DNA of 57,810 nucleotides, taken from an uncultured bacterium (GTDB taxonomy: Bacteria > Bacillota_I > Bacilli_A > RFN20 > CAG-826). The stretch covers positions 1-57,810 of the forward strand of contig CASFSS010000011.1 of assembly GCA_949297445.1 (NCBI GenBank). Direction: 5' to 3'. Below, one piece after another: positions 15,795 to 24,750 of this stretch (the first letter of the stretch is position 1; each line of letters begins with the position of its first letter). Made by a program: the position numbers and the translations under genes. The notes beneath the pieces were generated by a model. That model was not told the origin of the DNA. It was given only the letters and a program-made list of their open reading frames with translations, and made no database searches.

Positions 15795-18347
15795 ATGCTA
15801 GATAAAAGTTATGACCACAAAAAAATTGAAGCTGGTAAGTATGATTTTTGGAATAAATCAGGCTATTTTTTAGCTGGTGTAGATAAAACTCGTCCGCCCT
15901 TTTCGATGGTTATCCCGCCACCAAATGTTACCGGAAAACTTCATTTAGGTCACGCTTGGGACAACACCTTGCAAGATATAATTGCTAGATACAAAAGAAT
16001 GTGTGGCTACGATGTTTTATATTTGCCGGGAACTGACCACGCAGGTATTGCCACGCAGGCGAAAGTAGAAGGCATTTTACAAAAGCAAGGGATTTATCGC
16101 GAGGATTTAGGACGTGAAGGCTTATTAAAAAAGATATGGGAATGGAAAGATGAATATTGTTCCATCATTCATAATCAGTTTGCCAAAATGGGCATTTCTG
16201 TCGATTATACGCGCGAACGATTTACTTTAGATGAAGGCCTTTCAAAGGCGGTAAGAAAAGTATTTGTCGAATATTATAATAAAGGTTTAATATATCGCGG
16301 TGAACGTATCATTAATTATGATCCGGTCTTAAAGACCGCTTTGAGTAATATCGAGGTTATCTATAAAGAAGATAAAGGAAAAATGTATTATTTCCGCTAT
16401 CCGATTGTAGGTAGTGATGAATCGATTGTTGTTGGCACGACCCGTCCTGAAACAATGTTTGGCGATGTGGCAATCGTCGTAAATCCCAAAGATAAAAGAT
16501 ACGCGCATCTAGTTGGTAAGCAAGTTATTAATCCCGCCAACGAAGAACCGCTAATTATTATTGCTGATGAATATGTCGATATGGATTTTGCAACTGGAGC
16601 GATGAAGTGCACACCCGCTCATGATCCTAACGATTTTCTTCTTGGCGAGAAGTATCATTTACCTCGAATTTTATGTTTAGATTCTTCGGCAAAAATGACG
16701 GAAAAAGCTGGTATTTATCAAGGTTTAAACCGTTATGAATGTCGTGATTTACTAGTTAAAAAAATAGAGCAAGATGGTCGCCTAGTTAAAATTGAAGACA
16801 TCGTTCACCAAGTCGGCCATAGCGAAAGAAGCGATGCGGTTATTGAACCGATGGTTTCCAAACAATGGTTTGTTAAAATTAAACCATTAGCCAAGCAAGC
16901 GCTCGACAAATCGACAGTTAAATTTTTCCCAACGCGCTTTCAAAAAGTATTTCACAGCTGGATGAATAACGCTGACGACTGGTGTATTTCTCGTCAACTA
17001 TGGTGGGGACATCGCATTCCTGCTTGGTATGACAAAGAAGGCAATGTCTATGTTTCGGAAACAGATTTGACCGATCCCAATTTGACGCAAGACAAGGATG
17101 TCTTAGACACTTGGTTTTCAAGTGCACTATGGCCCTTTTCAACAATGGGCTGGCCAGATATGACCGAAGATTATAAACGTTATTATCCAACATCGGCCCT
17201 CGTCACTGGTTATGACATCATTTTCTTTTGGGTATCACGCATGATTTTCCAAGGCCTTGAGTTAACTGGCAAGTCGCCATTTGAACACTGCTTAATCCAT
17301 GGATTAATTCGCGACCCTCACGGCAAAAAGATGACCAAAAGTGCTGGCAATGGTGTCGATCCAATCGATGTCATTGAAAAATATGGTGTCGATGCTCTTC
17401 GTGTCTTTTTAACGAGCGGTTCGGCACCGGGACAAGATATAAGATATAATGAAGCTCGTCTTGCATCGGCGCGCGCTTTTTTAAATAAGGTATGGAACAG
17501 CGCTAGATATGTTCTCTCGCTCGTTGATACGAATTATTTTGTCGATGATTTAAGTGGCTTAAAATTAGATGCCTTAAATAAAGATATTTTAAATAAATAT
17601 AACATTGCTTTGACAAAAATAACCCGTTTTATGAATCGTTATGAATTCGCTTCGGCAATGAATATAATCAACAATTTTGTTTATGACGAATTTTGTTCAA
17701 ATTATCTAGAGATGTCTAAAGTTTCTTTGATGAGCGATGATAAAAACAAACAAATTGCCACGAAAGCAACCTTGGCTTTCTTAATTAAGAACATCGTTTT
17801 ATTAATTTATCCTTACGCACCGTTTATTAGCGAAGAAATTTATCAAAACATGCCAAATCATTGTCCCTCTATCATGGAAGAAACTTATCCGAAAAAGGCA
17901 AAGTTTAGAAATAGCCGTAAAGAAAACGAACAAGTGGCGGTGCTTTATGATTTTCTTTCTTTCGTTAGAAATTATAAGTCCGAAAAACATTTAGCGCCTA
18001 ATGCGGCGATTGAAATTGCCATTCATACCGACAAAGAATTATTCCCTGAATTTATCACTTGTCTCCAACGTTATAGTTTTGCAACATCAATACTAATTAA
18101 TCAAACGATAGATGATCGAGAAGTACAAAAATATTCTCGCGGTGATTGCACTTTATATTTATTTGTTAAAGAAGATGCGGAAGCGCTTCAAAAAGAAATT
18201 GCTCGTTTGAAAGCTGAGATTATGCGTTCGGAAAAAATGCTGACAAATCCGCAATTTTTAGCCAAAGCACCTTCCGAAAAGATAAAACTAGAGAAAGAAA
18301 AATATACTCGTTATCAAAAAAGCTTAGAAGCTATTTTGAAAAAATAA
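15795..18347 (+). CDS. valS: Valine--tRNA ligase
   Basis: A class I aminoacyl-tRNA synthetase charging tRNA-Val, 850 residues (normal 850-880). The HIGH motif is HLGH (50-53) within PPPNVTGKLHLGHAW, and KMSKS is KMTKS (512-516). The editing domain contains the GTTRPETMFGD signature, typical of ValRS/IleRS. The C-terminal coiled-coil arm is seen at about 785-850 (EALQKEIARLKAEI...). A TGGAGG ribosome-binding site precedes the ATG. Its transcription is controlled by the T-box leader immediately upstream, which matches the predicted amino acid. Confidence 0.97.
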   Translation: MLDKSYDHKKIEAGKYDFWNKSGYFLAGVDKTRPPFSMVIPPPNVTGKLHLGHAWDNTLQDIIARYKRMCGYDVLYLPGTDHAGIATQAKVEGILQKQGIYREDLGREGLLKKIWEWKDEYCSIIHNQFAKMGISVDYTRERFTLDEGLSKAVRKVFVEYYNKGLIYRGERIINYDPVLKTALSNIEVIYKEDKGKMYYFRYPIVGSDESIVVGTTRPETMFGDVAIVVNPKDKRYAHLVGKQVINPANEEPLIIIADEYVDMDFATGAMKCTPAHDPNDFLLGEKYHLPRILCLDSSAKMTEKAGIYQGLNRYECRDLLVKKIEQDGRLVKIEDIVHQVGHSERSDAVIEPMVSKQWFVKIKPLAKQALDKSTVKFFPTRFQKVFHSWMNNADDWCISRQLWWGHRIPAWYDKEGNVYVSETDLTDPNLTQDKDVLDTWFSSALWPFSTMGWPDMTEDYKRYYPTSALVTGYDIIFFWVSRMIFQGLELTGKSPFEHCLIHGLIRDPHGKKMTKSAGNGVDPIDVIEKYGVDALRVFLTSGSAPGQDIRYNEARLASARAFLNKVWNSARYVLSLVDTNYFVDDLSGLKLDALNKDILNKYNIALTKITRFMNRYEFASAMNIINNFVYDEFCSNYLEMSKVSLMSDDKNKQIATKATLAFLIKNIVLLIYPYAPFISEEIYQNMPNHCPSIMEETYPKKAKFRNSRKENEQVAVLYDFLSFVRNYKSEKHLAPNAAIEIAIHTDKELFPEFITCLQRYSFATSILINQTIDDREVQKYSRGDCTLYLFVKEDAEALQKEIARLKAEIMRSEKMLTNPQFLAKAPSEKIKLEKEKYTRYQKSLEAILKK

Positions 18348-18356
18348 TTGGCGATT

Positions 18357-18387
18357 TTGACACATAAAATTATTTGCCTTCTATATA
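18357..18387 (+). promoter_or_regulatory. Probable promoter for comEA-comEC
   Basis: A perfect -35 TTGACA (18357-18362) and TATATA (18382-18387) with a long 19-bp spacer; no terminator is seen after valS. A GCAGGAGGTG ribosome-binding site follows. Confidence 0.45.
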
Positions 18388-18408
18388 AAAGCAGGAGGTG
18401 AATTAATA

Positions 18409-18945
18409 ATGGTCAAAATCTTTATTGGAGTGCTTGTCGCCGCGATAGTGGTCATTGTTGTTTTTCAATTCATTGATCCTTCGTTTGGTAATATCATTAG
18501 CAATAGCGTTTTATCGTCTAATGGCGATTCAACATCATTGACGGTGTCAATTAATGGTGAAATTACAAGAGCCGGCACCTATGTATTGGATTTAAATACA
18601 ACCCTAGCCACATTAATTGAAACTGCTGGCGGAGCGACTTCTAACGCTGATGAAAAAGCTTATAATGTCGATTATCAGCTGGCGGATGGATTGAGTTTTT
18701 ATATTGCTCCTAAATACGATATGAGCGATGTATGTACACTTGAGCCAATCATTAAAGCTAACATCAACCTTGACGATGAAGACGATTTAAAAGTTGTTAG
18801 CGGCATCGGCGATGCAATCGCAACTGGCATCATAAATTATCGAACCGAAAACGGGGCATTTGGAAGAATTGAAGACATAAAAAATGTCTCGGGCATTGGC
18901 AACGCGACTTTCGAAAAAATTAAAAACTACATCACCTTATATTAA
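18409..18945 (+). CDS. comEA: Competence DNA-receptor protein ComEA
   Basis: A 178-residue membrane-anchored DNA-binding protein for DNA uptake. A single N-terminal helix (residues about 3-22) tethers it outside. An SLBB domain follows at about 45-105 (VSINGEITRAGTYVLDLNTTLATLIETAGG). The C-terminal helix-hairpin-helix pair is at about 118-178 (LKVVSGIGDAIATGIINYR...IKNVSGIGNATFEKI). The order and length match Bacillus ComEA. comEC follows after 2 nt. The dCMP deaminase comEB that separates them in Bacillus is absent. Confidence 0.93.
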   Translation: MVKIFIGVLVAAIVVIVVFQFIDPSFGNIISNSVLSSNGDSTSLTVSINGEITRAGTYVLDLNTTLATLIETAGGATSNADEKAYNVDYQLADGLSFYIAPKYDMSDVCTLEPIIKANINLDDEDDLKVVSGIGDAIATGIINYRTENGAFGRIEDIKNVSGIGNATFEKIKNYITLY

Positions 18946-18947
18946 TA

Positions 18948-20954
18948 ATGGCAATTTTCTTTTTGCTCATCGCTTTTATTTTTGGCCTATTATTAATAGA
19001 AACTATGCCAATTTTTGTTGGCATTCTTTCATTTTTATACATTACTTATCTCGTTTTCCGCAAAGGATATAAATTTGCAATTTTAGGCATAATTGTGCTA
19101 GTTATTGGCGTAATTATCAGCCAAATTCAGTTAACACATAATCCGAGCGATTATATTTATCAAGGGATAGTTATTGAAAGCAAGCAAAACTATCTAATTT
19201 ATTTAAGCGGTGGAGAAAAGTTTTATGTAGCAATCGAAAATAATCCCTATGAAATTGGTGATTTTTTAAAAATAATTGGGAAGCCACAATTAATTAATTT
19301 CACCAACTATGAGAGTAGATTTGATTTTGGCGAATATCTCCGCTTAAAAGGAATTGGGCGAGAACTATTAACTCCAAAAATAAATACGATCTTTGCTACT
19401 CCTTTTAGAATCAATTCGATAAAAGAAAGAATTTTAGCAAATTTCGCCGAAGATGTGCAAGCTATTTTATCGGCTTTGCTATTTCATGAAAGAGATTATT
19501 CATCCCCTTTTATTCAAAATATCGCCTCTTTAAACATAGTTTATTTATTTGCGATCAGCGGCTTATACTTAAATTTTTTATTGAGAGGCACAAAATATTT
19601 ATTGAGTTTAAAACTCTCTGATACTTTAGCGACTTTTTTATCTTATTTATTGTTCTTTCCGTATTTGCTTTTTGTCTTCTACCGAGTAAGTATTTTAAGA
19701 ATCTTCCTCTATGGAATTTTAAAAGAACTGAATAAAGTTGTTTTAAAAAGCAAGTTTAGTAATCTAACGATTTTATCGACGCTTGCCACTTCCTTTTTGC
19801 TTGTTGATTATCATTTAATATATCAAAGTTCTTTTTATATCAGCTTTGGTATCGCTTTTTTATTTCAATTTGTCGGCATTACCTTCTTTAAAGAAAAAAA
19901 TAATTTTCAAAAAATTGCTGTGCCAGTTTTGATTTATTTGTGTTTAATTCCGTTTTCTTCCTCCTTTGATAACGCCATTCATCCCTTTGCGATAATTTAT
20001 CAGTTCGTTCTTTTTCCAATTAATCTTCCTTTCATTTGTCTTTCATTAATTTCATTTTTTATTTATCCGTTACCTTTCTTAATTAATCCTTATGGATTAT
20101 TCATCCAAAAAACTATTGATTTATTTATGAAGGCGGACTTAAAAATTTATCTCGGCGAATGGATACCGTTATTTTTACTCTTTTATTATTTGGTAATTTT
20201 CTATGCGTTATATTTATTAGAAAGTCGAAGAAAGCATCATTTTTATCGCACATCCCTTTTTCTTGTAATTATTTTATTATTCCAATTCCTTCCTATTAAA
20301 AATTATGTAAGTAGCGGTGTCTACTTTATAAATGTCGGTCAAGGAGACGCCATTTTACTCAAGGACAAAAGCACGGCCATTTTAGTTGATACAGGTGGCT
20401 CAACATATTTTGATATGGCCGTAGAAGTCTTGATTCCTTTTTTTAGAAAAAAAGGCGTGGATGATATTGATTGTTTGATTATAACTCACGATGACTTTGA
20501 TCATAGTGGCGCGAAAAATTCCTTAATCGAGAATTTCACGGTAAAAGAATGTTATTCAAACAGCGATGCTTTTCCTTTAAAAATAGGAAATATCGAAATG
20601 GTTAATTTAAATAATTATGATTTTAGTGATTCTAATGATTGTTCGCTCGTTTTATATTTTATCTTTCTTGGTAGAAAATTTTTGTTGATGGGAGACGCTT
20701 CAAAAAAGGTAGAAAAAGAGATATTAAACGATAACGTTCAGTTGACCTGCGACATCTTAAAAGTTGGTCATCATGGTAGCAATACTTCCTCAAGCTATGA
20801 TTTTATAAAAAGCGTAATGCCAAAAGAGGCGGTAATTTCGGTTGGCCGTAACAATTACTATGGTCATCCTAGCGAAGAAGTCCTAGAAACTTTATCAAAA
20901 TTAGGCGTCAAAATAAGAAGAACAGATATCGAAGGAACCATCGTTTATACCTAG
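18948..20954 (+). CDS. comEC: DNA uptake channel/nuclease ComEC
   Basis: A 668-residue polytopic membrane protein that carries single-stranded DNA across the membrane. The N-terminal half has several helices and an OB-like segment. The competence domain (about 155-440) includes the YLFAISGLYLNFL motif. The C-terminal metallo-beta-lactamase domain begins at VYFINVGQGDAILLKDKST and has metal ligands H514, D518 and H519 (THDDFDHSG) and VGHHGS. It is about 100 residues shorter than Bacillus ComEC, but all expected parts are seen. It follows comEA by 2 nt with no ribosome-binding site, so translation is probably coupled. Confidence 0.93.
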   Translation: MAIFFLLIAFIFGLLLIETMPIFVGILSFLYITYLVFRKGYKFAILGIIVLVIGVIISQIQLTHNPSDYIYQGIVIESKQNYLIYLSGGEKFYVAIENNPYEIGDFLKIIGKPQLINFTNYESRFDFGEYLRLKGIGRELLTPKINTIFATPFRINSIKERILANFAEDVQAILSALLFHERDYSSPFIQNIASLNIVYLFAISGLYLNFLLRGTKYLLSLKLSDTLATFLSYLLFFPYLLFVFYRVSILRIFLYGILKELNKVVLKSKFSNLTILSTLATSFLLVDYHLIYQSSFYISFGIAFLFQFVGITFFKEKNNFQKIAVPVLIYLCLIPFSSSFDNAIHPFAIIYQFVLFPINLPFICLSLISFFIYPLPFLINPYGLFIQKTIDLFMKADLKIYLGEWIPLFLLFYYLVIFYALYLLESRRKHHFYRTSLFLVIILLFQFLPIKNYVSSGVYFINVGQGDAILLKDKSTAILVDTGGSTYFDMAVEVLIPFFRKKGVDDIDCLIITHDDFDHSGAKNSLIENFTVKECYSNSDAFPLKIGNIEMVNLNNYDFSDSNDCSLVLYFIFLGRKFLLMGDASKKVEKEILNDNVQLTCDILKVGHHGSNTSSSYDFIKSVMPKEAVISVGRNNYYGHPSEEVLETLSKLGVKIRRTDIEGTIVYT

Positions 20955-20989
20955 TGTGGCCATCTATAAGATGGAAGATAAGAAACGAT

Positions 20990-21011
20990 ACATTTTTCTA
21001 AGTAAAAATGT
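20990..21011 (+). terminator. AT-rich hairpin between comEC and holA
   Basis: ACATTTTT-CTAAGT-AAAAATGT is a perfect 8-bp stem, but no T run follows. It could be a weak terminator or part of the holA promoter region. Confidence 0.35.
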
Positions 21012-21023
21012 TATCATCATAAT

Positions 21024-21998
21024 ATGATTTATCTTCTATTTGGCAAACAGCCTTTAATGATAAAAAAGCGTTTGCAAAATTTATTGAAAACCAATCAACC
21101 CATTATCGATGATTTTTCAGTAATCAATTTTGATTATGAAAAAGACGATTTAGAAGATATTTTGCTTGCGATTGAAACGTTGCCGTTTTTATACGACAAA
21201 AAGTCTATCGTAATAACGAACGCAAATTTTTTGAAGACTAAGTTGAATGAAAAAAACGCCCCTCTTTTAACGGCGATTCAAAAGGACAATCCGGCGGTAG
21301 ATGTATATTTTATTTATGAAAATGACGACATATCGATGACGAATGAAATTGTTACATATATTAAAGAACACGGAAAGATAAGTGAGTTAAGCAATCTTAA
21401 AGCTGAAGATTGGCCAATTTATGTCAAAAAATTCTTTAAAGATAAAGGAATAACTATCGAAGATAAAGCGGTCACTGAACTCGTTAAAAGAGTCGAAGGT
21501 AACTTATATCGTTTTGTCAATGAAGCCAACAAATTGATGCTTTGTTGCACGGGTAACAACATAACCTTGCTCGATGTGACAACCATGGTAAAAAAACCAT
21601 TAGAAGACGATGTCTTTCAACTCGTCAACGCATTATACCGGAAAGATAACGCTCTAGCGTTATTAATTTATCGTGATTTAAAGTTGATGGGACATGGACT
21701 GGTGGATAATCTTGTATCTTTATTAGGCACTCAATTTCGTTTTATTGCCGAAGTGAGCCATCTATATGAACGTGGATTTGATTATGCGCGCATTGCTGGC
21801 GAATTAAAATGTCACGATTACCGGGTTAAAATGGCCTTAAAAAATAAAGGTAACATTTCAAACGACGAGTTGGCGAATATATTAAGAAATTTATTTCTAT
21901 TAGATTTTCAAACAAAAAGCGGTCTCATCGACCGCGATTACGCTATTGAGCTATTTATTATCAACTTTCCGAAATATCCGAATTTATTCAACGCTTAA
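21024..21998 (+). CDS. holA: DNA polymerase III delta subunit
   Basis: A 324-residue clamp-loader subunit that opens the beta sliding clamp. It starts MIYLLFGKQPLMIKKRLQNLL, like other HolA proteins, and continues with an AAA+-like fold lacking a P-loop. Features include FLYDKKSIVITNANFL, a YVKKFFKDKGITIEDKAV motif, and LVNALYRKDNALALLIYRDL in the C-terminal collar. There is no Shine-Dalgarno; a TATCAT box (21012-21017) lies 6 nt upstream, compatible with leaderless translation. It converges with rpsT, overlapping by 15 nt. The comEC-holA-rpsT order is conserved in Firmicutes. Confidence 0.93.
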   Translation: MIYLLFGKQPLMIKKRLQNLLKTNQPIIDDFSVINFDYEKDDLEDILLAIETLPFLYDKKSIVITNANFLKTKLNEKNAPLLTAIQKDNPAVDVYFIYENDDISMTNEIVTYIKEHGKISELSNLKAEDWPIYVKKFFKDKGITIEDKAVTELVKRVEGNLYRFVNEANKLMLCCTGNNITLLDVTTMVKKPLEDDVFQLVNALYRKDNALALLIYRDLKLMGHGLVDNLVSLLGTQFRFIAEVSHLYERGFDYARIAGELKCHDYRVKMALKNKGNISNDELANILRNLFLLDFQTKSGLIDRDYAIELFIINFPKYPNLFNA

Positions 21999-22253
21999 CG
22001 AATTGACAATGTTTTGTAACTCGGCTTTTTTTCTAGCGGCGCTATTATGGTGTAAAACACCTTTAGTAACACCTTTGTCCAATAACGAGTAAGCCTTTGC
22101 CAATTCTTTTTGAGCGGCTTCAACATTTTTTGCTTCGACCGCTAAACGGACTTTTTTCGATTGAGTGCGCATTGCGCTTCTAAAAGAAGCGTTTCTTTGA
22201 CGCGCCTTTTCGCTTGTGATATTTCGTTTAATTTGTGATTTGATTTGTGCCAT
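21984..22253 (-). CDS. rpsT: 30S ribosomal protein S20
   Basis: An 89-residue basic helical protein that binds 16S rRNA. The MAQIKSQIKRNITSEKARQRN start and the LAKAYSLLDKGVTKGVLHHNSAARKKAEL segment are typical S20. I place the start at 22253 because GAGGT lies 8 nt before it; a longer frame to 22286 is less likely. Its 3' end overlaps holA's 3' end on the opposite strand by 15 nt, an unusual convergence. Confidence 0.95.
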   Translation of the reverse strand: MAQIKSQIKRNITSEKARQRNASFRSAMRTQSKKVRLAVEAKNVEAAQKELAKAYSLLDKGVTKGVLHHNSAARKKAELQNIVNSLSVE

Positions 22254-22276
22254 ATGATTAACCTCAACGCCTAATA

Positions 22277-22305
22277 AGTTTAGCAAACTTGACTATCATT
22301 CTCAA
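22277..22305 (-). promoter_or_regulatory. rpsT promoter
   Basis: On the minus strand, -35 TTGAGA (22305-22300) and -10 TAAACT (22282-22277) are 17 bp apart, 24 nt before the start codon. Confidence 0.6.
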
Positions 22306-22357
22306 CCATTTTTTATATTATTTTTAGTTAGATAATTAAATAAAATTAATTAAGTTT

Positions 22358-22852
22358 TTATTTTTTAATAGTTGCTCCGGCAGGAACATCCTCCCGAATG
22401 ATGACGTTTGCCCCGATGCGAGCGCCTTTACCAACAGTAACATTACCTAATATTTTAGCTCCCGTGCCGATATATACGTCGTCTTCAATTGTTGGGTGTC
22501 TTTTTCCCTTTTCCCACTTTAAGCCGCCTAACGTCACCCCATGATACATCGTCACATTGTCGCCGATGATGGCGGTTTCGCCAATGACGACACCAGAACC
22601 ATGATCAATAAAAAGGTTTTTTCCAATTGTTGCGCCCGGATGTATTTCGATTAAGGTGGTGGTTCGCGCCATAGACATTATCCATTCGGCAAGGAACTTT
22701 AGTTTAATATTCCAGAGCCAGTGCGCTACGCGGTAAGCGCGCAACACTCGAACACCTGGATAAAGAAAAAAGATTTGCAAATTATTTCTTGCTGCCGGAT
22801 CGCGCCTTTTGATTGATGCGTAATAGCCTTCTTTTTTTACTTTTTTATTCAT
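22358..22852 (-). CDS. cysE: Serine O-acetyltransferase
   Basis: A 164-residue left-handed beta-helix acyltransferase making O-acetylserine from serine and acetyl-CoA, the first step of cysteine synthesis. The hexapeptide repeats run [28 protein letters not shown]..., with catalytic Asp83-His84 and His104 (MYHGVTLGG). It is at the short end of the family: the N-terminal helical region is reduced, and the C-terminal tail that binds CysK and gives cysteine feedback ends quickly at GATIKK. It overlaps the 3' end of cysK by 8 nt, so the two are one operon. Confidence 0.92.
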   Translation of the reverse strand: MNKKVKKEGYYASIKRRDPAARNNLQIFFLYPGVRVLRAYRVAHWLWNIKLKFLAEWIMSMARTTTLIEIHPGATIGKNLFIDHGSGVVIGETAIIGDNVTMYHGVTLGGLKWEKGKRHPTIEDDVYIGTGAKILGNVTVGKGARIGANVIIREDVPAGATIKK

Positions 22853-23738
22853 AAATGCCGCTTGAAATATATTTCATCCCATTATCGGGTGATATGCATA
22901 ATATCTTTTTATTTTCGGTTTGTCGAGCAATTTTTATAGCGGCCACGAGCGCAGCGGCACTTGAAATGCCTAACAATAAACCACGATGAGCAAGCTCCTT
23001 TGCCAAATTAGTCGCTTCTAAAGAAGGAACACAAATGATTTCATCGACGTCGTTTGCATCGTATAAGGGAGGAACAAACCCAGCACCAATTCCTTGAATG
23101 GCGTGGATTCCTTTTTGTCCTAGCGATAATGTCGCGCTTTCGCTTGGTTCAACGGCAATAATTTTTAAATTTTTATGTTTCCCTTTTAGCGCTTTGCTAA
23201 TGCCGGAAATTGTCCCGGCTGTTCCTACACCGACAACTATATAATCTAACGTATCATTGAAGTCTGCTTCGATTTCTTTCGCGGTTGTTTTTTCGTGCGC
23301 AAGTCGATTGGCTTCATTATGAAATTGGTCGGCGTATAAATATCCTTGCTCTTTTAACTCTAATGCTTTGTCAATTGCCCCTTGCATGCCCAATTCTTTT
23401 GGCGTTAGTAGCACATTGGCACCATACGCCTTCATCAAAGCAATACGTTCTTTTGACATATTTTCTGGCATTGTAATCGTCAAAGGAATATTTAAACTGG
23501 CTAGAAGCATCGCCAAAGCAATGCCGGTATTGCCGCTGGTGGATTCAACCACACGAACGCCGGGCGTTAATTTTCCTTCTTCTTGCCACTTATCGATTAT
23601 TGCCTTAGCAACTCTATCTTTTATTGAACCGCCAATATTAAACCCTTCTAGCTTAATATAGATATCGTTATTATTTATGGTAGTGTATTTGATTGTGGGC
23701 GTTTCCCCAATTAATTCGAAAATGCTATTTTTTATCAT
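22845..23738 (-). CDS. cysK: Cysteine synthase (O-acetylserine sulfhydrylase)
   Basis: A 297-residue fold-type II PLP enzyme that makes cysteine from O-acetylserine and sulfide. The PLP lysine is Lys40 in GGSIKDR, the substrate loop STSGNTG is at 66-72, and the phosphate-binding GVGTAGT is near 175. The C-terminus has the ISSAAAL serine motif. It is first in a cysK-cysE operon divergent from fmt. There is no Shine-Dalgarno; a minus-strand TATAAA (23753-23748) ends 9 nt before the ATG. A 16-bp palindrome sits between the divergent promoters. Confidence 0.93.
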   Translation of the reverse strand: MIKNSIFELIGETPTIKYTTINNNDIYIKLEGFNIGGSIKDRVAKAIIDKWQEEGKLTPGVRVVESTSGNTGIALAMLLASLNIPLTITMPENMSKERIALMKAYGANVLLTPKELGMQGAIDKALELKEQGYLYADQFHNEANRLAHEKTTAKEIEADFNDTLDYIVVGVGTAGTISGISKALKGKHKNLKIIAVEPSESATLSLGQKGIHAIQGIGAGFVPPLYDANDVDEIICVPSLEATNLAKELAHRGLLLGISSAAALVAAIKIARQTENKKILCISPDNGMKYISSGIYE

Positions 23739-23747
23739 CGTTACAAT

Positions 23748-23811
23748 TTTATATCAATAATTATATTTAGCCAAATATTTGGCTTTCAAAACTGATTAAT
23801 TATTATATAAT
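23748..23811. promoter_or_regulatory. Divergent cysK/fmt promoters with 16-bp palindrome
   Basis: On the plus strand fmt has -35 TTTCAA (23784-23789) and -10 TATAAT (23806-23811), only 6 nt from its ATG. On the minus strand cysK has TATAAA at 23753-23748. Between them is the perfect palindrome AGCCAAATATTTGGCT (23769-23784), which overlaps the position of cysK's -35 and the edge of fmt's -35. It is a candidate repressor site. Confidence 0.55.
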
Positions 23812-23817
23812 TTAGGC

Positions 23818-24750
23818 ATGGAAAAGCGAGATTTAAGAGTAGTGTATATGGGAACTCCCGAGATGAGTGCCCGAGTATTAGAACATGTAATTCAAGCCGG
23901 CTATAATGTCGTCGGTGTCATTGCCCGTATAGATAAACCAGTCGGTCGTAAGAAAATTATTGAAAAAGTTCCGACAAAATTGATGGCGGAAAAATATGGC
24001 ATACCTGTTTTTCAACCTTTAAAAATTCGACTCGACTACGAATTTGTAAGAGATTTAAAACCAGACATTATTTTGACAATGGCCTATGGCCAAATTATTC
24101 CAAAGGGCTTGCTTGAGATTCCGAAATATCTAGCGCTTAATTTGCACGCTTCTATTTTACCGGCCTATCGCGGAGCGGCTCCGATTCAAAGAGCAATTTG
24201 GAATGGCGAAAAAGAAAGCGGTGTAACTTTGATGGAAATGGTCGAAGCAATGGACGCTGGTCGCATGTTTAAAATTCGCACTTTCCCCATCGATATAAAT
24301 GATAACTTTGCGATGGTTTGCGATAAGGTGGTGGACGCATCTAATAAATTAGTTGATGAAGATATCATGCCAATCGTTAGTGGCCAAAATTTAGGTGAAG
24401 TCCAAGATGAAACACGCGTGACTTTTGCCGATAAAATCCGGCCCGAAGACGAAAAGATTGATTTGAACAAAGAAACGGTCAATGAATTTGTCAATCATGT
24501 GCGCGCTTTATCACCAAATATCGGTGCTTATTTGTTTTTAAATGGTAAAAAAATTAAATTTTTTCATGTACAAAAATACGATGATGTTATAGATAAAGTT
24601 GGCAAATTAACAGTTGGTGAAAAGGTTTTGCTTGCTTTAAAAGACGGACATGTGGAAATAAAAACATTGCAGCTTGATGGCAAGAAAATCATGGATGCTA
24701 GTGCATTCAAAAACGGCTATCGCGCTTTTGATGGTGCAATACTTGATTAA
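23818..24750 (+). CDS. fmt: Methionyl-tRNA formyltransferase
   Basis: A 310-residue enzyme that formylates initiator Met-tRNA using 10-formyl-THF. The N-terminal formyltransferase domain opens RVVYMGTPEMSARVLEHV and contains the folate/catalytic motif LHASILPAYRGAAPIQRAIWNGEKESGVTLMEMVEAMDAG. The C-terminal OB-like tRNA-binding domain is present. No Shine-Dalgarno precedes the ATG; TATAAT ends 6 nt before it, placing the transcription start at or next to the ATG, so a leaderless mRNA is likely. Its stop overlaps the next gene by one base (TAATG). Confidence 0.95.
   Translation: MEKRDLRVVYMGTPEMSARVLEHVIQAGYNVVGVIARIDKPVGRKKIIEKVPTKLMAEKYGIPVFQPLKIRLDYEFVRDLKPDIILTMAYGQIIPKGLLEIPKYLALNLHASILPAYRGAAPIQRAIWNGEKESGVTLMEMVEAMDAGRMFKIRTFPIDINDNFAMVCDKVVDASNKLVDEDIMPIVSGQNLGEVQDETRVTFADKIRPEDEKIDLNKETVNEFVNHVRALSPNIGAYLFLNGKKIKFFHVQKYDDVIDKVGKLTVGEKVLLALKDGHVEIKTLQLDGKKIMDASAFKNGYRAFDGAILD

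Noticed and set aside
16918-17193. Antisense open frames inside valS, lon, dnaJ and other conserved genes
   Set aside because: They lie opposite strongly conserved genes, have no ribosome-binding sites and encode low-complexity or unlike-protein sequences.
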